Shown one piece after another: positions 46,996-56,904 of a stretch of 64,000 nt of DNA (its first letter is position 1; every line of letters begins with the position of its first letter). The notes beneath the pieces were generated by a model. It was not told the origin of the DNA and made no database searches. It worked only from the letters and a program-made list of their open reading frames with translations. This stretch comes from Chryseobacterium aurantiacum. Its GTDB lineage: Bacteria > Bacteroidota > Bacteroidia > Flavobacteriales > Weeksellaceae. Location: assembly GCF_003020585.1 (NCBI RefSeq), contig NZ_PXUE01000001.1, positions 496,001 to 560,000 of the forward strand, in the 5' to 3' direction. Both the position numbers and the translations under genes were made by a program.

Positions 46996-47982
46996 ATGGA
47001 GCTGAAAAGTATATTCAACATACAAACAGAGCAGGATTTCCTGAATGCATCATTGAAAACATTTCGTTATCAATATGAAAATGTTGAAGTATACAGGAAA
47101 TTTGTTGACTATTTAAACATCAATCCGGATGAGGTTAAAAGTCTTGAAAAAATTCCTTTCTTACCCATTGAAATGTTTAAAAATCATCAGATTCTGGATC
47201 AAAATGTAACTACTGATCTGTTTTTTCAAAGTTCGGGAACTACACAGATGAATCTATCAAAACATTTCATAGCCAATCCTGAACTTTATGAGGAAAGCAT
47301 TTATAAAAGTTTTGAACAGTTCATTGGAAAACCTGAGGAGTTTATCTTTCTTGGCCTGCTTCCAAGTTATCTGGAAAAACAAAATTCCTCATTGATTTAT
47401 ATGGTGGATTATCTGATGAAAAAATCAGACAAACCTGAAAACGGATATTTTCTTTACAACCACTCCGAACTTTATGACCTCTTACACCAATTAAAAGATA
47501 AAAAAGTCATTCTTTTTGGGGTTTCCTTTGCCCTGCTAGATTTTTTAGATACCATAGAATCTCTTAATCTGTCAATTTCTGAATCTCATAACATGACTGT
47601 TATTGAAACGGGCGGAATGAAAGGACGAAAAGAAGAAATGACAAAGGATGAACTTCTGAAGATTTTACAGAACGGCTTTAATACGAACAAAATTTATTCA
47701 GAATATTCTATGACAGAGTTATTGTCCCAGGCTTATTCTTTGGGAAATAATGAATATAGCTGTCCTAACTGGATGAAGATTATGGTTAGAAATGCAGAAG
47801 ATCCTTTTTCTTATGAACAAGAGGGAAGAACAGGAGCTATTAATATTATTGATCTTGCCAATACTCATTCATGCTCCTTTATTGCTACTCAGGATTTAGG
47901 GAAAATAACAGGAGAAAAATTTCAGGTATTGGGAAGAATAGACCATTCTGATATCCGAGGCTGTAGCTTGCTGGTAAGCTGA
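46996..47982 (+). CDS. LuxE/PaaK-family acyl-protein synthetase-like protein
   Basis: 328 residues. Family hints: FLPIEMFKNH, FFQSSGTTQMNLSKHF (the nucleotide-loop-like SSGTT of the adenylating superfamily), VIETGGMKGR, YSEYSMTELLSQAY, and the C-terminal GRIDHSDIRGCS. LuxE-type enzymes activate fatty acids as acyl-AMP. In Bacteroidota these single-copy homologues usually lie near LPS or lipid genes; here the neighbours do not say. ATG start after a 190-bp gap, so likely its own promoter. Confidence 0.78.
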   Translation: MELKSIFNIQTEQDFLNASLKTFRYQYENVEVYRKFVDYLNINPDEVKSLEKIPFLPIEMFKNHQILDQNVTTDLFFQSSGTTQMNLSKHFIANPELYEESIYKSFEQFIGKPEEFIFLGLLPSYLEKQNSSLIYMVDYLMKKSDKPENGYFLYNHSELYDLLHQLKDKKVILFGVSFALLDFLDTIESLNLSISESHNMTVIETGGMKGRKEEMTKDELLKILQNGFNTNKIYSEYSMTELLSQAYSLGNNEYSCPNWMKIMVRNAEDPFSYEQEGRTGAINIIDLANTHSCSFIATQDLGKITGEKFQVLGRIDHSDIRGCSLLVS

Positions 47983-48058
47983 TTAAGATTTGTTATTCAG
48001 AGATAAAGTCTCCTCTTATATCTGAATCTTTACCTTTAACCCTATTTCAAACCATCTC

Positions 48059-48604
48059 ATGATCAAAATAGAAGAACTTGTTCACGCTTACATTCATTCT
48101 CACTGCGATTTTGAGAAAGAACTCGTTCTGACAAATTATTTTCAGGCAGACTGGGAGGCAGATATACTCATAGTTGATGCTGAAGGGATGAGCCATGAAA
48201 TAGAGATCAAGTTTTCAAAAAGTGACTTTAAAAATGATTTCAGGAAGTCATATTTAAATAAAGATACCGGTGAGAAATTTCTGAAGCATGACAAGATTTC
48301 CTGTGGAGACTACATCTGTAACGCGTTCAGTTTTTTATTGCCAATGGGAATGATAGATGTCAATCTTATTCCTGAACACTGTGGTATCATTGAATTTTAT
48401 CATAATGCAGACACCTGGGAAACGGAATTTTATCTTATCCGCGAACCCAAAAGACTTCATGAAGATTCTTACTGGAAGCTAAACGATAAAGACCTGTTCA
48501 TTAGAAAAATGGCTTTGAATTTACTTCAACGTAAAATGGAAATCAAAGGTAAACATGAAGAACTGATTTTTAAAAATCCTTTTGAAATCAAAAAATTGAA
48601 ATAA
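48059..48604 (+). CDS. Putative PD-(D/E)XK-fold protein
   Basis: 181 residues, cytosolic. WEADILIVDAEGMSHEIEIKFS has the arrangement of a restriction-endonuclease-like core: an Asp in the second strand and ExK in the third (EIK). ISCGDYICNAFSFLLP could be the following helix/strand. Similar small nuclease-like proteins (MmcB type) exist, but I do not claim a match. Ended by a bidirectional terminator shared with aqpZ. Confidence 0.6.
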   Translation: MIKIEELVHAYIHSHCDFEKELVLTNYFQADWEADILIVDAEGMSHEIEIKFSKSDFKNDFRKSYLNKDTGEKFLKHDKISCGDYICNAFSFLLPMGMIDVNLIPEHCGIIEFYHNADTWETEFYLIREPKRLHEDSYWKLNDKDLFIRKMALNLLQRKMEIKGKHEELIFKNPFEIKKLK

Positions 48605-48605
48605 A

Positions 48606-48629
48606 AAAACCTGTCGGCTGACAGGTTTT
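48606..48629. terminator. Bidirectional terminator between 48059–48604 gene and aqpZ
   Basis: AAAACCTGTC / GACAGGTTTT perfect 10-bp stem with GGCT loop. Confidence 0.85.
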
Positions 48630-48662
48630 CTTTATTTAAGTTAATCTATTTGTAAGCATATT

Positions 48663-49385
48663 CTAATCTTCTACTACTTCGGTAGAATCTCTCTGAAGTA
48701 AGAATTTGTAGATCAATCCCCCTACAATTCCTCCTAAAATTGGAGCTACCCAGAACAACCAAAGTTGTGACATGGCAAGTCCTCCTGTGAAAACAGCCTG
48801 AGAAAGAGATCTTGCAGGGTTTACAGAAGTATTGGTAATTGGAATAGAGATCAGGTGAATTAAAGTAAGCGCAAGACCAATTGCGATTCCCGCAAACTTA
48901 CCATTAGCCCATTTATCCGTTGCTCCCATAATGACGATAAGGAAAAATGCTGTTAATAAGAACTCTGCCAGAAATGCAGCTCCCATGCTGAATGCTTTTC
49001 CGTTATAAACAGCCTCTCCGTAGAAGTTGGTGGCAAATGCACCCGGTTTAGAGAAATCTACCACTCCGGCACCATTTAGAATGGTGTACAGACATCCTGC
49101 TGCAACAATAGCTCCCAGACATTGTGCTACAATGTAAGGAATAAGATCTTTTGCAGAAAATCTTCCACCTGCTAAAAGTCCAAAGGAAACAGCCGGATTA
49201 AAATGACCTCCGGAGATATGGCCTACAGCGTATGCCATTGTAAGAACTGTAAGACCAAAGGCTAGTGCAACTCCTAAAAGCCCAATACCAATATCGGGAA
49301 CACCAGCTGCGAAGACTGCACTTCCGCAACCTCCGAAAACAAGCCAAAATGTGCCGAAAAATTCAGCAAAAAGTTTTTTTATCAT
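48663..49385 (-). CDS. aqpZ: Aquaporin Z
   Basis: Water channel of the inner membrane. 240 residues from ATG 49385 ([23 protein letters not shown]); upstream codons are outside the conserved protein. Both NPA boxes (FNPAVSFG and NPARSLSQ) and the AqpZ-type selectivity segment [18 protein letters not shown] are present, six membrane spans. A minus-strand TACATTTG box at 49417–49410 is the likely promoter. Confidence 0.96.
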   Translation of the reverse strand: MIKKLFAEFFGTFWLVFGGCGSAVFAAGVPDIGIGLLGVALAFGLTVLTMAYAVGHISGGHFNPAVSFGLLAGGRFSAKDLIPYIVAQCLGAIVAAGCLYTILNGAGVVDFSKPGAFATNFYGEAVYNGKAFSMGAAFLAEFLLTAFFLIVIMGATDKWANGKFAGIAIGLALTLIHLISIPITNTSVNPARSLSQAVFTGGLAMSQLWLFWVAPILGGIVGGLIYKFLLQRDSTEVVED

Positions 49386-49602
49386 GTTGTTTATTTTAAA
49401 AATGTATCTCAAATGTAGAATTTATATCTTAAAATAAAAAGTTAAAACTGAAAAAATATTTCAAAAATGTGGGAACAAAAATTATAAATTCAATAATTTG
49501 GTTTAATGTTTGTTTGGGATTTATTTGAATACTATTAGAGTCATAGTTGAAAGATATAACATAAACGATTTATCTTTCGTTGGTAATTTAAAGTGGTGGT
49601 TA

Positions 49603-50223
49603 ATGAAAAAGTTTCTGTGTGTGGTCTTCGTGCCTTTTATTTATAGTTTACATTATTCGCAGGCAGCGAAGAAAGCTCTTCCCTGCTATGATCTTACGAC
49701 TGTTTTGAAAGTGGAGCCTACTGCACTTTATAAACCCCATCTTGATGCCTCAAAGAGTTTTGGTATTCAATTGCTCAAAGATTCTAAAATACTGCAGAAA
49801 TACATCAACAAAGGAAAATTTCATAAAATAAAGAAGTCAGGGAAAGGATATCGTGTCCAAAAACTTGATTATAGCAGAGGGTATATGGTTTCTAAGGCGA
49901 AAACCACGCTGGAAAATATGGGGACTAAATTCAGTAAGGCTACCAAAGGAGGAACATTTACTGTTTCATCCATTACAAGAACACTGGAAGACCAATGCAG
50001 GCTAAGAAAAGTAAATTCCAATGCCTCACTAGGGATAAGTTCTCATAATTATGGCAACTCTTTCGATATTTCCTATATAAGATTCAATGATGTTCTCAAG
50101 TACAATCCGAAAATGGAAATGGCATTAGAGAAAGTTTTAAAGCATTATGCAAATGCTGGTAGAATATATTACATAAAAGAAAAACAACAAAGCTGTTATC
50201 ATATTACGGTGAAAAATTATTAG
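49603..50223 (+). CDS. DUF5715-family LAS-type peptidase-like protein
   Basis: 206 residues from ATG 49603 (signal peptide MKKFLCVVFVPFIYSLHYSQA); the longer frame upstream is non-coding and contains a TATCTTTC box. The C-terminal half has SSHNYGNSFDISY (His148, Asp155) and a later CYHITV (His200), with Arg126 in SSITRT. This is the metal-binding layout of LAS/M15-type D-Ala-D-Ala peptidases, where two His and one Asp bind zinc. Probably periplasmic, acting on cell-wall peptides. DUF5715 is my assignment. Confidence 0.75.
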   Translation: MKKFLCVVFVPFIYSLHYSQAAKKALPCYDLTTVLKVEPTALYKPHLDASKSFGIQLLKDSKILQKYINKGKFHKIKKSGKGYRVQKLDYSRGYMVSKAKTTLENMGTKFSKATKGGTFTVSSITRTLEDQCRLRKVNSNASLGISSHNYGNSFDISYIRFNDVLKYNPKMEMALEKVLKHYANAGRIYYIKEKQQSCYHITVKNY

Positions 50224-50286
50224 TTAAATTCTTACTTGCGTAGCATGTTTAGTTTGTATAATTTTATACAACTAAAAACCACGCTT

Positions 50287-51060
50287 ATGACAACATTAAA
50301 CATTGTAGACTTCATGCTTTCTGTAGACGAGTGCAGAGCTGCTACAGAGGATTGGAACACGTGTCGTACCAATTTTACAAGATTAAAAGATCTAATCCCA
50401 ACCAACTATGTTTTTAATATTTCCGAAGGCCAACTTGATTGGATGAGGGAATATAAGGAATATCCGGAATTTTGTGCAGCAATAGGTATTCATAAAGGGA
50501 CATTGATATTAATCCTTTATCCTATGAATAATGAAGGGAAAAGGATTGACCAAAAGGAATACCCATGCAGTTACCTTACTGAGCTTACAAGTGATCTGAA
50601 ACTTCAGGAAGTTTTGGAATATACAGTTGTTAAAAATACAATTCTGTCCAAGGGATTTGAAAAAATAGAGAAAAATACAGATATGGCTTTCCCGGTATCC
50701 AATAAGCCTATTTTGGAACAGGATGTAGCAGTAGAAGCCATTGAAAGATGGAGAGAATCTGGAATGGATTGGTTTTACAAGGAATATAAAGAATCTGAGG
50801 GAGGAGGAATCTTTAAAAAGTTCTATGTTCCTACAGCCGATTTATGCCTGTCAGATGCTGGTTTATCAAAAATTACCTGCTCTTTCGGACTTAAATACAA
50901 TGATATCTATGGTAAAATGTTGGTAACACTTATCTTTATATCTTTCCATGAAAACCTTCAAAGCGAAGCAGAGCGCGTACAGTTGATTACCAATACCTAT
51001 GATTGGGCAAAACCATGTCCTCCTATTTGCCGTATCCCGGATGTAGGGAGTGAATTTTAA
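50287..51060 (+). CDS. Hypothetical protein
   Basis: 257 residues from ATG 50287. No signal peptide, no membrane span and no recognised domain. It ends in TYDWAKPCPPICRIPDVGSEF. It lies 15 bp before the membrane protein gene and may share a transcript with the two-component system downstream. Confidence 0.6.
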   Translation: MTTLNIVDFMLSVDECRAATEDWNTCRTNFTRLKDLIPTNYVFNISEGQLDWMREYKEYPEFCAAIGIHKGTLILILYPMNNEGKRIDQKEYPCSYLTELTSDLKLQEVLEYTVVKNTILSKGFEKIEKNTDMAFPVSNKPILEQDVAVEAIERWRESGMDWFYKEYKESEGGGIFKKFYVPTADLCLSDAGLSKITCSFGLKYNDIYGKMLVTLIFISFHENLQSEAERVQLITNTYDWAKPCPPICRIPDVGSEF

Positions 51061-51075
51061 AATATATCGTTAGGA

Positions 51076-51699
51076 ATGGCAGAGCTTTATAAGACGATTT
51101 TATTCCTCAACTACGGATTGCTTCTGGCTGTAATACTGTTGGGAGCAGCTAAATACCGCATATTAAATCATAAGGAAAGGCAATATTTTCATTGTATTGC
51201 TTTTCTTTTTTTTATTGAATTACTGAATCTTGTATTGCCTTATGTTTTCAGGCTCAATGATACCTCATTTCTTTATCCGTTTTATATTGCCGGAGAGTTT
51301 TTCCTGCTAACAGGTTTATTCATAAGAAAACTGGACTGGCCAAAATATCTTCTGCCCCTGGTAGGAACACTGGCTGTCGGGTTTATGATCTCAAAATATG
51401 GTTTCGATTATCCTGCCAATGCAGATATTGCAAAAGTGGTTTCAAATATCATTATTATTTGCCTTTCAGGATTTACCCTGATTAGTGAAATCAAAATAGG
51501 ATCTGCCCAGAGCCGGTTTCTTTTTGTGGATGCCAGTATATTTTTCTACTACTCAGTGTCGGTATTTATTTTTATTGTTCAGCATCAGATCGCCAATCTT
51601 TCAGAAAGTGATTATTACATGCTTTTTAGCGCCAATAATATTCTTTCCAGTATTTTGTATTGTTCACTTTTATATACTTTCATCAAATTAAAGAAGTAA
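51076..51699 (+). CDS. Integral membrane protein, six or seven spans
   Basis: 207 residues, no recognised family. About six to seven hydrophobic helices (YGLLLAVILLGAAKY, FLFFIELLNLVLPYVF, AGEFFLLTGLFI, LLPLVGTLAVGFMI, IIIICLSGFTLISEI, ASIFFYYSVSVFIFIV, AANNILSSILYCSLLY). It sits directly before the histidine kinase, which has only one membrane span, so it may be its sensor module, as 5TM/7TM-type sensors often are. That is an inference from operon position. Confidence 0.65.
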   Translation: MAELYKTILFLNYGLLLAVILLGAAKYRILNHKERQYFHCIAFLFFIELLNLVLPYVFRLNDTSFLYPFYIAGEFFLLTGLFIRKLDWPKYLLPLVGTLAVGFMISKYGFDYPANADIAKVVSNIIIICLSGFTLISEIKIGSAQSRFLFVDASIFFYYSVSVFIFIVQHQIANLSESDYYMLFSANNILSSILYCSLLYTFIKLKK

Positions 51700-51716
51700 C
51701 CTTAAATATTAACCTG

Positions 51717-52481
51717 TTGATCCTTATAATTGTTACCATAGCAATTATAGTATCTTTTATTATGCTAGCCTACAGGGCTTTTATAAGCAGGATTATCAAA
51801 GAAAAAAACACCCAGCATGAAGCTGAAGTTCTTCATCAGAAAAAATTAGTACTTGAGAACATCAAAGCCCAGGAAGAGGAAAGAAAAAGAATTGCAGTCA
51901 TGATTCATGATGATATTGGAAACAGGCTCAATATCCTCTCCTTATGGCTTAATAATCTGGATACCCAGGGTGATGAGGTGATTAAAAAAAATATCTACGG
52001 CCAAATGTCTTCCTTGATTGACGCTGCCAGAAGTATTTCCCACTCACTATATCCTGTTAATCTTGAATCGGTGGGGCTGGTTTTATATGCTGAAGAACTC
52101 ATTGCCAACCTTTCTCATAAGATTAATATTTCCCTGCAGGTAATGCCGGGATACGAAAAGAAAGACCTTTTTGTAGAAGTACAGCTGTACAGGATTATTC
52201 AGGAATTTACCACCAATGTTATCAAGCATTCTGATGCTACAGACCTGTGGATTTACATCAAAGATTATTCACAAAATATGGCTGTTGTTATTTCAGATAA
52301 TGGACAGGGGTTTGAATATGAAGAGGTGAAAAAAGGAATGGGAATCAAGAATATTGAATCCAGAATTCAATCTATGAATGCCGTTCACAAATGGAAAAAA
52401 ACTTTTTTAAATAAAGGAAGTCGTTTAATTGTAAAAATTCCAAAATATCATGAGTTCCCAAATCAAAATAGCACTGATTGA
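51717..52481 (+). CDS. NarL-type sensor histidine kinase
   Basis: About 255 residues. One N-terminal membrane helix (LILIIVTIAIIVSFIM), a short helical stretch, the HisKA_3 dimerisation helix with phospho-His in RIAVMIHDDIGNRL, and the ATPase domain with N-box EFTTNVIKHS and G-box DNGQGF/GMGIKNIESR. No input domain is present, so sensing must come from the membrane region or a partner. The start is uncertain: no ATG exists; TTG 51717 is my choice, though the frame is open to TTG 51660. It overlaps the response regulator by 32 bp. Confidence 0.85.
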   Translation: MILIIVTIAIIVSFIMLAYRAFISRIIKEKNTQHEAEVLHQKKLVLENIKAQEEERKRIAVMIHDDIGNRLNILSLWLNNLDTQGDEVIKKNIYGQMSSLIDAARSISHSLYPVNLESVGLVLYAEELIANLSHKINISLQVMPGYEKKDLFVEVQLYRIIQEFTTNVIKHSDATDLWIYIKDYSQNMAVVISDNGQGFEYEEVKKGMGIKNIESRIQSMNAVHKWKKTFLNKGSRLIVKIPKYHEFPNQNSTD

Positions 52482-53127
52482 TGATGAACAGCTAATCCTT
52501 GAAGGAGTGAAAATGCTGCTGTCTAATGAAAAAAACATATCTGTTAGCCTTACAGCTGATAACGGTCCCGATTTTATAGAAGATCTGGAAAAACTTTCAA
52601 AATCAGAATTTCCTGATATTGCCCTTGTAGATGTCCAGATGAAACCAATGAACGGATTTGAACTGGTGGAGATTCTCAAGGAAAAATATCCTGATCTTAA
52701 AATTATTATTCTCTCTTCCCACTACAAAACCTCCATTCTGGGGTATATGGTGAAACTGGGGGTTTCTGCATTTCTTCCCAAAAATTCAAATAAAAAAACG
52801 TTTATAGATGCCATAACAATGGTTGATAAAAACGGAGTTTTCTTTACAGCCGAAGATCACCAGATGTTGTTTACCTATATGAACAGCACAGCCAAGAAAA
52901 ATTCGCTTTTTGAAACAGAAGATGAACTGTCTGAAAGAGAAAAAGACGTTGTAAAACTGATCTGCCAGGAATTTACCAACAATGAAATAGGCGAAAAACT
53001 CTTTATAAGCCCAAGAACTGTGGAAAGCCACAGACAACGAATCCTTGAAAAAATTGGAGCCAAAAATACAGTGGGAATCGTAATCTACGCCATTGTCAAC
53101 AATATTTACTCCCTTGAAAAAATATAA
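52450..53127 (+). CDS. NarL/LuxR-family response regulator
   Basis: 225 residues: REC domain (about 5–125) with phospho-acceptor Asp61 (ALVDVQMKPMNG), acidic pair Asp11/Asp12, Lys in FLPKNS, and a LuxR-type helix-turn-helix (about 160–220: LSEREKDVVKLICQEFTNNE, RTVESHRQRILEKIG). It overlaps the kinase gene by 32 bp, so it is the cognate partner. Target genes are unknown; the DUF2235 gene follows 150 bp later. Confidence 0.93.
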   Translation: MSSQIKIALIDDEQLILEGVKMLLSNEKNISVSLTADNGPDFIEDLEKLSKSEFPDIALVDVQMKPMNGFELVEILKEKYPDLKIIILSSHYKTSILGYMVKLGVSAFLPKNSNKKTFIDAITMVDKNGVFFTAEDHQMLFTYMNSTAKKNSLFETEDELSEREKDVVKLICQEFTNNEIGEKLFISPRTVESHRQRILEKIGAKNTVGIVIYAIVNNIYSLEKI

Positions 53128-53281
53128 CCCCATTCCGTAGAAATACGGAATTTTTTATTTGGTACTTTTCACTCTAGCTTAACCGATCTTTCTTCCGTTA
53201 TTTTGAAATGTCTCTTTTAGGGATTTTAAGCAAAAAAACATAAATGTACAGACAGGATCTGTATTAAAAATTATTAAAATA

Positions 53282-54628
53282 ATGAATGGCAGTAGAGTGA
53301 TTTCCGTCGGAATTTTTTTTGACGGTACAGGAAACAACGGAGTAAATGCTCTTTCATCAGATAAACCACTGAACAATAATGAAAGCTATCATGGTGCATT
53401 TACCAATATCTATAAATTGTACAGATCATTTAACGGATATGAGAAAATATATATTGAGGGAATAGGAACCGTAGCCGGAAAAGAAGATAGCAATTTTGCA
53501 ATGGCAACATGTGCGAACCCGCCCTATGGAAACGGATATTCTTCTGATGATAAACTTCAGAAAGCCCATGATTTTGTAAGAAATATCATCAAAGAAGTTG
53601 GCTGTGAATATCATTTTTATTTATACGGATTCGGTAGAGGAGGAATGCTGGCAAGAACTTTTTGCAATCAATTCCTGTCACAGCATTTCAATGGGAATGT
53701 CAAGATAAAATTCATGGGAGTTTTTGATGCTGTAGAATCCAAACCATTTAACACCTATGATCTGAGCCTTTCTCATCACGTAGAAAATGCACTTCACTTC
53801 TGTGCGGTGAATGAATCTAGGTTTTTCTTTCCATTAACAGGTTTTTTTGGGAACTCAAGATCAATGGAGGATCAGAAAATAGAGGGGTATTCATCAGTTT
53901 GGAAAGAGGTTTTTGTTCCCGGTGCCCATGCAGACATTGGAGGCGGCTATTTGGAAGGACCTCAGTCAGTATACATTTCTACAGATTTTTTAAATATCGA
54001 TCATCTGAAAGTCTATGTTGAGGACATCAGAAACGCAAAAACAGATGCCGGAGGAAACAAAATATGGAACGCTTTACTTTCAGATTACAAAATTGAGGAA
54101 GGTGCCGTTTTATCACAGGCTTATGTTTGCAGAGATAAGGTTTACAACGAACTTTCGAAAATATATGGAAAACTTATGCTTGAAGAAACCAATAAAATAG
54201 CATCCGTTTTTAATCTGGAGATGTATTTTGAAGTAGATTATAACAGGCATCCCTTGCTTGAAAGTTTCTATACAGAACTGGAAACCTATATGGAAGACCT
54301 TTCCCTGAATAAGAAACCAATATACAACTATCATGGATTGGCTGATTATACCCATATTTCAGCAAACTTTGGACTGTACAACGATAACCGGCTGGATCGG
54401 TCAGAATATGAAAAAAATGTTGAACTGCTCAACAATGGATTGAATGTTTCAAGCAATACTACTGTAGATCCAGACAGCCAGACAAGGCTCTCCGTTGAGC
54501 TTCACTTGCCTGAAGACAACTTTGTGTCAGATTTTCTATACGGAACCAGTGTTCCCAATAATGATATCTGGATGCGGTCTATTGTAAAGTCTCCAGCAAT
54601 AAGAATATTAAATGAAATTAACCATTAG
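53282..54628 (+). CDS. DUF2235 phospholipase-like protein lacking the nucleophile serine
   Basis: 448 residues with the start of the DUF2235 family (GIFFDGTGNN) and the conserved late block VPGAHADIGGGYLEG. This family includes type VI phospholipase effectors of the Tle1 type, whose nucleophile is in GFSRG. Here the motif reads GFGRG (residues 116–120) with Gly118 (codon GGT) at the Ser position, so a hydrolase of this type should be inactive. No signal peptide or VgrG/PAAR neighbour is present. Possible roles are binding, regulation or an inactive paralogue. The C-terminus is long and acidic. Confidence 0.8.
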   Translation: MNGSRVISVGIFFDGTGNNGVNALSSDKPLNNNESYHGAFTNIYKLYRSFNGYEKIYIEGIGTVAGKEDSNFAMATCANPPYGNGYSSDDKLQKAHDFVRNIIKEVGCEYHFYLYGFGRGGMLARTFCNQFLSQHFNGNVKIKFMGVFDAVESKPFNTYDLSLSHHVENALHFCAVNESRFFFPLTGFFGNSRSMEDQKIEGYSSVWKEVFVPGAHADIGGGYLEGPQSVYISTDFLNIDHLKVYVEDIRNAKTDAGGNKIWNALLSDYKIEEGAVLSQAYVCRDKVYNELSKIYGKLMLEETNKIASVFNLEMYFEVDYNRHPLLESFYTELETYMEDLSLNKKPIYNYHGLADYTHISANFGLYNDNRLDRSEYEKNVELLNNGLNVSSNTTVDPDSQTRLSVELHLPEDNFVSDFLYGTSVPNNDIWMRSIVKSPAIRILNEINH

Positions 54629-54775
54629 CATTAGTACTTCTCAGTTTTAAATTTAGGTTATTGGGGACATCAGGTTAAGATGTCCTTTTTCTTTTTTTTG
54701 AAGTGTATAAAGACGTATAAAGACGGTATTACAGCTCCCGATTTTTTATTTCTGGGCTATTCATTTCTTTTTCCG

Positions 54776-54783
54776 TATTTTTG
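54776..54783 (+). promoter_or_regulatory. ABC-F -7 box
   Basis: TATTTTTG 44 bp before the ABC-F ATG matches TAnnTTTG. Confidence 0.45.
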
Positions 54784-54826
54784 CGCTCGAAAATTCATTA
54801 TACATTATTAACCATTAATTTAAAAA

Positions 54827-56758
54827 ATGCTTTCGGTTCAAGGTTTAGGATTACACCATTCAGGAAATTATTTATTTCAAAATGTAAATTTCACCATTAA
54901 AAAGGATGATAAGGTAGGTCTCGTAGGAAAAAATGGTGCGGGAAAATCCACTTTATTGAAAATGCTATCCAAAGAAATCAATTTCTTCGAAGGAGAAGTT
55001 GTAACCGAAGGAAGTGTTACAATTGGTTTTCTGAAGCAAGATCTTGATTTTGTAAAAGGAAGAACCGTTTGGGCTGAAACAATGCAGGCTTTTGAGCAAA
55101 TTAATGCTTGGAAAAATGAACTGGAGGAAGTCAATCATCAAATGACTGTAAGAACCGACTACGAAAGTGATTCTTATACGGATTTGATCAATAAAATGAC
55201 GGAACTGAATGATCTTTTAATGAACCATGACGCCTACAATCTTGAAGGAGACATGGAAAAAGTGTTATTTGGTCTTGGATTTAAGGCAGATGATTTCCAA
55301 AAAATCACCGATGAATTTTCAGGAGGATGGAGAATGAGAATCGAACTGGCAAAATTACTTCTTCAAAAGAATGATATTATGCTTCTCGATGAGCCTACCA
55401 ACCACTTGGATATGGAATCCATCATCTGGCTAGAAAACTTCTTGAAAGACTATCCGGGAGCAATTGTTCTGGTAAGTCACGATAAACAGTTTATGACGGC
55501 TGTTTGTAACAGAACATTTGATATCAACAATAAGAAAGTTGACGATTACAAAGCCAACTATACAAAATATCTTGTGATGCGAGAAGATCGCCGTGAAAAA
55601 CTGATTCAGGCTAAAAAGAATCAGGATGCGGAGATCAAGCAGATGGAAGATAACATTAATAAATTCCGTGCAAGTGCTACAAAGGCATCTTTCGCTCAAT
55701 CATTGATCAAAAAACTAGATAAAATTGAACGTATCGAAGTTGATAACGAAGACGTTTCAAAATTCAATATCCGTTTCGTACAATCCATGGTTCCTGGAAA
55801 AATTATTTTCGAAGCCGAACATTTAGGAAAAGCTTACGGAAAAAAACAAATTTTTGATGATGTAGATTTCATCGTTCAAAGAGGAGACAGGATTGCTCTT
55901 TTGGGGCAAAACGGACAAGGGAAAACTACACTTGCTAAAATTTTAGCAGGTGATATTCAGGATTATTCTGGTTCATGGAATCTTGGACATAATGTAAACA
56001 TAGGATATTTTGCCCAAAATCAGGAAGAGGTTTTAACCCCTAACAAAACTGTTTTAGAAGAGGCTGAAGATGCTGCTACAGAAGAAACAAGACCTAGAGT
56101 AAGAGATTTATTAGGATCTTTCCTGTTTCAGGGAGATGCTGTTTCTAAGAAAACAAAAGTGCTTTCCGGAGGAGAAAGAAACCGTCTGGCCCTTTGTAAA
56201 TTGCTGCTTCGTCCTTTCAATACGCTGATAATGGATGAGCCTACCAACCACTTGGATATTCAGTCTAAGGAGATTATTAAATTGGCTTTACAGAATTTTG
56301 AAGGAACGTTGATCGTAATTTCTCACGACAGAGAATTCCTACAGGGACTTTGTGATAAGATCTACGAATTCCGTGATGGAAAGATGAAAGAATTTCTGGG
56401 TGACATTAATGAATACCTTGAATACAGACAAAAGGAAACAATTAGAGAGATTTCTGCAGAAAAAGCTAAACTTCATCAGGATGATGTAAAAGTAGAAACT
56501 AAAAAAACTGAAGAAAAACCTGCCGTTAGTAACAGTCAGGCATCTAATATTGTAAGCAAGGAGCAGAAGAATATTCAAAATAAAATAAAGAAAGTAGAAG
56601 AGAAAATTTCTGAACTTGAAACAAAAATTGAAGAAATGGAAGCTTCCTTTGCCAAAGAAAACCCATCTGATGAAACTTTAGAAAAGTATAATGCTGATAA
56701 AGAAGAATTGGACGCAGCATTGCAGGAATGGGAATATCTGGGAACTCAACTTACTTAA
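54827..56758 (+). CDS. ABC-F family ATPase (Uup/EttA-like)
   Basis: 643 residues, two ATP-binding cassettes in tandem and no membrane domain. Walker A GKNGAGKST (34–42) and GQNGQGKTT, signatures FSGGWRMR and LSGGERNR, Walker B LLDEPTNHLD and IMDEPTNHLD, an inter-domain linker rich in charged residues, and a C-terminal coiled coil (about 575–643). These proteins bind the ribosome and ease translation stalling or act in ribosome maturation; the coiled coil is like Uup. No resistance partner in the neighbourhood, so a housekeeping role is most likely. Confidence 0.93.
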   Translation: MLSVQGLGLHHSGNYLFQNVNFTIKKDDKVGLVGKNGAGKSTLLKMLSKEINFFEGEVVTEGSVTIGFLKQDLDFVKGRTVWAETMQAFEQINAWKNELEEVNHQMTVRTDYESDSYTDLINKMTELNDLLMNHDAYNLEGDMEKVLFGLGFKADDFQKITDEFSGGWRMRIELAKLLLQKNDIMLLDEPTNHLDMESIIWLENFLKDYPGAIVLVSHDKQFMTAVCNRTFDINNKKVDDYKANYTKYLVMREDRREKLIQAKKNQDAEIKQMEDNINKFRASATKASFAQSLIKKLDKIERIEVDNEDVSKFNIRFVQSMVPGKIIFEAEHLGKAYGKKQIFDDVDFIVQRGDRIALLGQNGQGKTTLAKILAGDIQDYSGSWNLGHNVNIGYFAQNQEEVLTPNKTVLEEAEDAATEETRPRVRDLLGSFLFQGDAVSKKTKVLSGGERNRLALCKLLLRPFNTLIMDEPTNHLDIQSKEIIKLALQNFEGTLIVISHDREFLQGLCDKIYEFRDGKMKEFLGDINEYLEYRQKETIREISAEKAKLHQDDVKVETKKTEEKPAVSNSQASNIVSKEQKNIQNKIKKVEEKISELETKIEEMEASFAKENPSDETLEKYNADKEELDAALQEWEYLGTQLT

Positions 56759-56762
56759 AATA

Positions 56763-56803
56763 AAAAATAAATGCTTCATAAAAATTATGAAGCATTTATT
56801 TTT
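56763..56803 (+). terminator. ABC-F terminator
   Basis: Long A/T-rich stem including AATGCTTCAT and ATGAAGCATT with a T tail. Confidence 0.8.
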
Positions 56804-56904
56804 GTAACAATATAGATGTCGTTTCGACGTATTATCTGTAAATCATAAAAGTAATTTAATAGAAGTTTAGTCTGAAAATTAAATTATTTTCCTAATTTTG
56901 AAAA

